From an uncultured Bacteroidales bacterium (GTDB lineage Bacteria > Bacteroidota > Bacteroidia > Bacteroidales > UBA932), in the NCBI GenBank assembly GCA_934717185.1, contig CAKUYQ010000052.1:1-9203 (forward strand): DNA of 9,203 nucleotides. Direction: 5' to 3'. The notes under the pieces were generated by a model. The model was given only the letters and a program-made list of their open reading frames with translations. It did no database searches and was not told the origin of the DNA. Numbering within the stretch: the stretch's first letter is position 1; each line of letters begins with the position of its first letter. Below, piece after piece: positions 6,886 through 9,203 of the stretch. The position numbers and the translations under genes are program-made.

Positions 6886-6914
6886 TTGACGGCTTCAGTT
6901 TATAGGTAGCTTTG
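6886..6914 (+). promoter_or_regulatory. Bacteroidota-type promoter for the nucleoside kinase gene
   Basis: TAGCTTTG (6907-6914) is an exact match to the Bacteroidota -7 element TAnnTTTG, and TTG (6886-6888) lies 18 bases before it as a partial -33 element. Transcription would begin around 6921, leaving a leader of about 20 bases before the ATG at 6942. Confidence 0.55.
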
Positions 6915-6941
6915 TATATGAATTGATTATTATTTGGTATT

Positions 6942-8744
6942 ATGGATAAGGTTAATGTATATTGCAAAAACACAGACAGTTATTATGAAATAAAAGTTGG
7001 TACAACTGTATTGGATCTTTTAAGACAGACAGGTTACAATCCTAAGCGCAGGGTTTTGGCGGCATATATAGATAATCAGTTAAAAGAACTTGATTATCAA
7101 ATTTTCAGGGCGCATACAGTTACTTTTTTGGATATAACAGACGGGGACGGCAGACGCACATATATCCGCTCGTTGAGTCTTGTTTTGCAAAAGGCTGTAC
7201 ATGATCTTTTCCCACAGTACTCTCTCATATTGGACTACAATCTTCCGCAGGGGCTTTATGGGGAGCTGAGAGAGAAGGAGACGGGGTATATAGCCGGCAA
7301 GAGTGAAATTATTAAGACCATTTCCGCAACATCCGATATGGTGGCGGAGCTGAAACAACGGATGAAGGAGATTATTGCAGCAGACCTGCGTATAGTCAAG
7401 AGCAAGGTTACCAATGAAGATGCCATAAAGATTTTTGAGGAGCACTGCCAGTTTGAAAAGGCCATGCTGTTTAAAAGCCTCGGTCTCTTCTTTGTCTCAA
7501 TCTACACCTTAGACGGCTATTCAGATACCTTCTTTGGACCTATGCTCTACTCTACAGGGTATATTGAACAGTTTAACCTTGTGCATTTTAAGGAGGGTTT
7601 CTGCCTGCAGTTCCCGGGAGAGCAACCCCCTTATACGCTTCCCGACGAAGTCTTCTCTGCCAATGTGCAGGGGGTGGAGCTTCCGCCATGCTTTAGCGGT
7701 ATATCAGAAGAGGAGAGAGAACATATTGAAAAGTATGCCCGTGAGAACGAAAAGCTGCACGATGTCTTTAAGGAGAACTCACACTGGTGCCAGATTATGG
7801 GGGTGAGAGATATAGGCACTGTAAATGCCGCAATACAAAGAGGTTACGGAAAAAATATAATACAGGTTAGTGAGGCTCTGCATGAAAGGAAATATGCACA
7901 TATAGCAGATACCATCTACAGAAAGCGGGAGAATGTAAAACTTGTACTTATTGCAGGCCCGTCGAGCAGCGGAAAGACAACAACATCTATGCGTGTAGCC
8001 TTGCAACTTAAGGTAGTGGGGCTTAATCCGGTAGTGCTTGGAATGGATGACTATTTTGTAGACAGGGAGCACACTCCAAAGGATGAGAACGGCAACTACG
8101 ATTTTGAATCTGTATATGCCTTGGATATACCGTTCCTCAACAAACAGCTCAAACAGCTCTTCAGCGGTGAAGAGATTGAACTGCCGAAATTTAATTTTGA
8201 GACAGGACGCAGGGAGTTTCATGGGAAAAAGATAAAGATGGGTCCTTCCGATATCCTTGTAATGGAGGGGATTCATGGTCTTAATCCTCTGCTTACCGCA
8301 GATATTCCAAACGAGAACAAGTTCAAGATCTATGCGTCTGCTCTTACATCGCTGTCAATAGATGAGAACAACAGCATCTCCACAACTGATAACCGACTCA
8401 TACGCCGTATGGTAAGAGACAACAACTTTAGAGGTATAAAGGCAGAGGAGACATTAGGCCGCTGGCAGAGTGTTAGAAACGGAGAGTACAAGAACATATT
8501 CCCTTTCCAGGAGAATGCAGATATAATGTTCAACTCAACGCTCATTTATGAGTTGCCAATGTTAAAGTATTATGCAGAACCTCTGTTAAGAAGAATCTGC
8601 CCGTCATCACCAAACTATGCAACGGCATTGAGGTTGCTTAAGTTCTTGTCTTACATAATAGAGCTTAACCCGCAGGAGATTGCAACCATCCCTCCAACAT
8701 CTGTCATGAGAGAGTTTATTGGCGGCAGCTCCTTTACATATTAG
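6942..8744 (+). CDS. Nucleoside (uridine) kinase-like protein with N-terminal TGS / ThrRS-like region
   Basis: The 600-residue product is a fusion. Residues 1-65 form a ubiquitin-like TGS domain. Residues 66-220 resemble the second additional domain of threonyl-tRNA synthetase, including HDLFPQY (87-93) and YIAGKSE near 116. The C-terminal 330-560 is a P-loop kinase of the uridine kinase/phosphoribulokinase family. Walker A GPSSSGKT is at 339-346, and the substrate-site motif DDYFVDR at 369-375. MEGIHGLNP is at 441-449, and the RLIRRMVRDNNFRG lid-like segment at 485-498. It probably phosphorylates a nucleoside such as uridine with ATP or GTP in the cytoplasm, but the substrate is not proven by sequence. 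The TGS part may bind RNA or a regulator. Compared with my recollection of Bacteroides relatives (about 550 residues), residues about 228-268 look like an insert. It has its own upstream promoter. The start at 6942 leaves the TGS domain complete. Confidence 0.88.
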   Translation: MDKVNVYCKNTDSYYEIKVGTTVLDLLRQTGYNPKRRVLAAYIDNQLKELDYQIFRAHTVTFLDITDGDGRRTYIRSLSLVLQKAVHDLFPQYSLILDYNLPQGLYGELREKETGYIAGKSEIIKTISATSDMVAELKQRMKEIIAADLRIVKSKVTNEDAIKIFEEHCQFEKAMLFKSLGLFFVSIYTLDGYSDTFFGPMLYSTGYIEQFNLVHFKEGFCLQFPGEQPPYTLPDEVFSANVQGVELPPCFSGISEEEREHIEKYARENEKLHDVFKENSHWCQIMGVRDIGTVNAAIQRGYGKNIIQVSEALHERKYAHIADTIYRKRENVKLVLIAGPSSSGKTTTSMRVALQLKVVGLNPVVLGMDDYFVDREHTPKDENGNYDFESVYALDIPFLNKQLKQLFSGEEIELPKFNFETGRREFHGKKIKMGPSDILVMEGIHGLNPLLTADIPNENKFKIYASALTSLSIDENNSISTTDNRLIRRMVRDNNFRGIKAEETLGRWQSVRNGEYKNIFPFQENADIMFNSTLIYELPMLKYYAEPLLRRICPSSPNYATALRLLKFLSYIIELNPQEIATIPPTSVMREFIGGSSFTY

Positions 8745-8801
8745 ATTATTTTACCGTTGTAATATCTATGTGTAATGCATCATTAAATAAATAAAAAGTA
8801 T

Positions 8802-8809
8802 TACTTTTG
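8802..8809 (+). promoter_or_regulatory. Bacteroidota -7 element before the XRE regulator gene
   Basis: TACTTTTG is an exact TAnnTTTG match, 77 bases before the ATG at 8887. I see no good -33 TTTG at the expected distance. The AT-rich leader after it has a direct repeat ATTATAT (about 8813 and 8830) that could be an autoregulatory operator of the kind found in antitoxin genes, but this is speculation. Confidence 0.42.
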
Positions 8810-8886
8810 TATATTATATGATAGGTTGATTATATAAAAGACAAAGTCACCAACATAGTCGCTTTGCACCTTAAATTGATGTAGTA

Positions 8887-9203
8887 ATGGCAAAGAATAC
8901 AATGGGAACCAAGCTGCCACGAAAATTGGGGCAGAAGATGCAGATTGTAGGTGAGCAGATTAAGTTGGCTCGCTTACGTCGGAATCTGAGTGTGGCTCAG
9001 GTTGCTGAGCGTGCTACCTGTTCACCGCTTACTGTGTCCCGAATAGAAAAAGGAATTCCTACTGTTGCAATAGGAATCTATCTACGTGTTTTGTACGCAT
9101 TGCAACTTGACGATGATATTCTACTACTTGCCAAAGAAGATAAAATGGGAAAAGCTTTGCAAGATTTGAGTTTGAAAACAAGAGAACGTGCATCCAAGAA
9201 AGA
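8887..9203 (+). CDS. XRE-family helix-turn-helix regulator (HipB-like), 3' end outside window
   Basis: An ATG at 8887 opens a frame that runs to the window end without a stop, giving 105 residues (MAKNTMGTKLPRKLGQKM...). The helix-turn-helix is clear: GEQIKLARLRRNLSVAQVAE (23-42), then the recognition part CSPLTVSRIEKG (46-57) and a closing helix with YLRVLYALQL (64-73). This is the XRE fold used by HipB antitoxins and small phage-type repressors. I recall regulators of this type in Bacteroidales being followed by a HipA-type kinase gene, but that gene would lie beyond 9203 and cannot be seen. Eight of nine arginine codons are CGN, whereas mlaF, the TPR gene and the EnvC-like gene use mostly AGA/AGG. 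That suggests a separate origin. The preceding gene is 142 bases away, and this gene has its own candidate promoter. Confidence 0.85.
   Translation, partial: MAKNTMGTKLPRKLGQKMQIVGEQIKLARLRRNLSVAQVAERATCSPLTVSRIEKGIPTVAIGIYLRVLYALQLDDDILLLAKEDKMGKALQDLSLKTRERASKK

Noticed and set aside
6838..6906. Possible terminator after the EnvC-like gene
   Set aside because: I looked for a G+C-rich stem followed by a T tract; only weak three-base pairings such as GAG/CTC are present.
7534..7806. 90-residue plus-strand frame inside the nucleoside kinase gene
   Set aside because: It is an out-of-frame shadow of a strongly supported coding sequence.

Overview
The window looks like a piece of a Bacteroidales (Bacteroidota) chromosome. 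The protein set and order are typical of that group: WaaA, MlaE/MlaF, a secreted TPR protein, an EnvC-like protein and a TGS/uridine-kinase fusion. The base composition is moderately AT-rich. Two gene starts follow the Bacteroidota promoter element TAnnTTTG, and Shine-Dalgarno sites are weak except in the mla pair. I cannot name a species.

Layout. 1-426 is the 3' end of an unrecognised gene. 427-836 has no gene; it holds a 14-bp palindrome, a 9-bp tandem repeat (nine units) set between long inverted arms, and AGTTTATAG-type repeats that bound the stretch in inverted orientation. 837-2207 (minus) is waaA, the Kdo transferase of lipid A/LPS core synthesis. It is divergent from a plus-strand cluster with short gaps: mlaE (2314-3060), mlaF (3076-3834), a TPR protein (3847-5556) and a degenerate M23/EnvC-like protein (5581-6837). 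After a 104-bp gap with a recognisable promoter comes a 600-residue TGS/uridine-kinase-like nucleoside kinase (6942-8744). After another promoter-bearing gap the window ends inside a small XRE/HipB-type regulator gene (8887 onwards).

How the genes work together. Most of the central genes serve the cell envelope: WaaA adds Kdo to lipid A, MlaEF is the inner-membrane permease/ATPase of a phospholipid transporter, the TPR protein is exported, and the EnvC-like protein probably controls peptidoglycan amidases. The MCE subunit MlaD that MlaEF needs is not encoded here. The nucleoside kinase is a separate transcription unit. The terminal regulator uses arginine codons very differently from its neighbours and may be the start of an acquired hipBA-type module.

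I found no RNA gene, CRISPR array, transposase or clearly undescribed multi-gene system. The most unusual non-coding structure is the repeat-rich intergenic region 427-836. The most unusual coding features are the loss of metal ligands in the EnvC-like protein and the insertions in WaaA and the nucleoside kinase.
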